Below, in pieces: positions 62,756 to 64,000 of a DNA stretch of 64,000 nt (within the stretch, counting starts at the first letter, position 1; each line of letters begins with the position of its first letter). This DNA is from Williamsia sp. GTDB lineage: Bacteria > Bacteroidota > Bacteroidia > Chitinophagales > Chitinophagaceae. The translations under genes and the position numbers were made by a program. Below the pieces are notes generated by a model. It searched no databases. It had not been told where the DNA came from and saw only the letters and a program-made list of their open reading frames with translations. The stretch spans positions 186,001-250,000 of the forward strand of contig JADCRZ010000001.1 in the NCBI GenBank assembly GCA_015069695.1, read 5' to 3'.

Positions 62756-63298
62756 ATGAAGCACAAGTTAATCCCGGTCTTTCTGTTTTTATTGACAGCC
62801 TGTTCGCAGGACCTTACGGTGGAGGTTAAACGCAATCCGCTCATTCAGTTTAACTACGGTACTGCAAGCTGGAAGGCCAACCAGTACTACTTTACAGATG
62901 TTGCCAAAGTAGTGGCCTATCCTGCCGGCCAGGCACAGACCGGTAAGATATACAACCGCCTTACCCTGCAGGCTTTTGGTGAAACAAGCAAAAACGAAAA
63001 CCTGCAGCTGACACTTGCTTTTGATGTGGAAGATCCTGCCCAACTTGTTGGCACTTACCGCAACAGCTATACTGTCCAGCGCGGACTGGCCAGCGCGCAG
63101 ATCTTTAATCTCAACAGCAACAGCCTCGCAGCCTATGAGCTGGTGAAAACCGATACAACCGCCTTTCTGCAAATCCAGCGGCAGGGCCAGTCTGAAAGGC
63201 TGATAGCCGGGGTATTCCGGATGACCGTCCAGAATATCAAAGACACTTCCCAGAAGATCACCCTTGCCAATGGCGTATTAACAGATATCAATTACTAA
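62756..63298 (+). CDS. Small lipoprotein of unknown function
   Basis: A 180-residue lipoprotein from the ATG at 62756; the leader MKHKLIPVFLFLLTACSQ has a lipobox with Cys16. An in-frame ATG at 62600 would put 52 non-signal residues in front. The mature part looks all-beta, with LTLAFDVEDPAQLVGTY and FRMTVQNI strands. I recognise no domain. The next gene starts 20 bp after its stop, so the two may form an operon. A TACCTTTA at 62734 resembles the promoter box only loosely. Confidence 0.75.
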   Translation: MKHKLIPVFLFLLTACSQDLTVEVKRNPLIQFNYGTASWKANQYYFTDVAKVVAYPAGQAQTGKIYNRLTLQAFGETSKNENLQLTLAFDVEDPAQLVGTYRNSYTVQRGLASAQIFNLNSNSLAAYELVKTDTTAFLQIQRQGQSERLIAGVFRMTVQNIKDTSQKITLANGVLTDINY

Positions 63299-63318
63299 CT
63301 ATATACCGGCAACCTACG

Positions 63319-64000
63319 ATGAAACTGATTCTTACCTCTTTCTTTTTACTGGCAGCACTCACCACCTGTACCTACCAGCGCGCCTGCGCCCAGGTCGTGC
63401 AGCCGGTTGATACATCCATCAGCCCCATCAGGGATACGGTGGTGAAATACAAAATTGTTTACAGCGCCGATTTTGATGTGATCATCAAACGCAACGGCGA
63501 TATCATATACGGACTGGTAAAAGAAGTTGGACTGGAGCTGATCAAGTACCAGCGCACAGATATTCCCAACGGACCTATCTATACCATTCCCCGCTTTGAA
63601 GTGTATGCCATCAGCTACCGCAACCAGGTGCGTGATATTCTGGCACCGGTCGTTGACCCGGCCTTGATCAGGCCACCTGGGTATATAGATTACAATACGC
63701 CCGGAGGACGGTATTATGATCGGAGAGGATCGTTCCTGTCGCGGAACGGGAGTGCACAGCTGGGACTTGGTTTTATCCGCGGGTTCTCCAAAGTAAAAAA
63801 CGCCAATGATTATTCTTCTTCAGCTTCTTTTCCCGTTGTTACCATTGCCTACGATGCGCTGTACAAAGGGCCTGTAAGACTGGGGATGCAACTGGCTTTT
63901 GGCTCACACAAATTCTCCGGACAGGGATACAATGATTATGACAGCACACAAAGTACCGTGTCTATCAAGGAAAATGTTTTTACCATCCATGTGTACGCAA
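63319..64000 (+). CDS. Probable outer-membrane protein, truncated by the window end
   Basis: The reading frame from the ATG at 63319 is open to the last base (about 227 codons). It begins with a signal peptide (MKLILTSFFLLAALTTC to about residue 25). Residues about 45-95 (DVIIKRNGDIIYGLVKEVG, then IKYQRTDIPNGPIYTIPRF) look like a small beta-domain widespread in Bacteroidota membrane proteins. From about residue 148 (SAQLGLGFIRGFS) strands of an outer-membrane barrel seem to start. The 3' end is outside the window. Function unknown. Confidence 0.7.
   Translation, partial: MKLILTSFFLLAALTTCTYQRACAQVVQPVDTSISPIRDTVVKYKIVYSADFDVIIKRNGDIIYGLVKEVGLELIKYQRTDIPNGPIYTIPRFEVYAISYRNQVRDILAPVVDPALIRPPGYIDYNTPGGRYYDRRGSFLSRNGSAQLGLGFIRGFSKVKNANDYSSSASFPVVTIAYDALYKGPVRLGMQLAFGSHKFSGQGYNDYDSTQSTVSIKENVFTIHVYA

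Overview
The window reads as chromosomal DNA of a Bacteroidota bacterium, most likely a Chitinophagaceae-type polysaccharide degrader. The grounds are three SusC/SusD pairs, a gliding-motility-type C-terminal sorting domain that implies a type IX secretion system, many secreted carbohydrate-active enzymes, FG-GAP/ASPIC lipoproteins, TAnnTTTG-like promoter boxes and a GC content near 50%. I see no rRNA, tRNA, CRISPR array, insertion sequence or phage gene. The assignment rests on gene content only.

Region 1 (1-12044) starts with the N-terminus of a secreted GH43-like protein and a secreted sulfatase, both on the minus strand. A plus-strand block follows: a DeoR-family regulator, an L-fucose/L-arabinose-isomerase-fold protein, a split transketolase (two subunits), an intrinsic terminator, a ribose-type ABC importer (lipoprotein binding protein, DUF2291 protein, double ATPase, permease) and an FGGY sugar kinase. 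Isomerase plus kinase plus transketolase is a complete logic for an imported aldose: isomerise to a ketose, phosphorylate, transfer a two-carbon unit. The gene set resembles the D-apiose/D-apulose route, but the substrate cannot be read from sequence.

Region 2 (12391-29449) continues on the same strand: SusC/SusD, a large secreted beta-helix protein, a Gfo/Idh oxidoreductase, an SSS sodium symporter and a GH78-like six-hairpin glycosidase (the last three overlap by 4 bp each). A RuBisCO-like protein, a four-carbon acid sugar kinase (DUF1537 family), an Asp/Glu-racemase-fold protein that lacks one catalytic cysteine, and a BASS-family transporter follow. RuBisCO-like protein plus DUF1537 kinase is the signature of the oxidative apiose (3-oxo-isoapionate) route. 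One locus may therefore hold an outer-membrane glycan module and two cytoplasmic branches for the same branched sugar or a related acid. Two arrays of TTTCG-like units at exact 10-bp spacing, one over the deoR promoter and one in front of the first SusC, suggest one regulator for both halves.

Region 3 (29444-43242) has a luciferase-like flavin monooxygenase, a second SusC/SusD pair, a strong terminator, a 1194-residue FG-GAP/ASPIC lipoprotein, a second Gfo/Idh oxidoreductase, and on the minus strand a GH28 polygalacturonase and a CE15 glucuronoyl esterase. This fits pectin/glucuronoxylan attack.

Region 4 (43596-50724) holds an unusual 1126-residue cytoplasmic fusion of an N-terminal caspase-like (C14) domain and a C-terminal alpha/beta-hydrolase, then a polysaccharide deacetylase, an NTF2-like protein and a penicillin-acylase-family Ntn hydrolase. 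Region 5 (50903-64000) has a third SusC/SusD pair, a T9SS-sorted surface protein, a GH1-like glycosidase with an SDR dehydrogenase, a cysteine-rich copper-binding protein, a CPA1 Na+/H+ antiporter, a fragment of a NodT-type efflux protein, a small lipoprotein and a truncated membrane-protein gene at the right edge.
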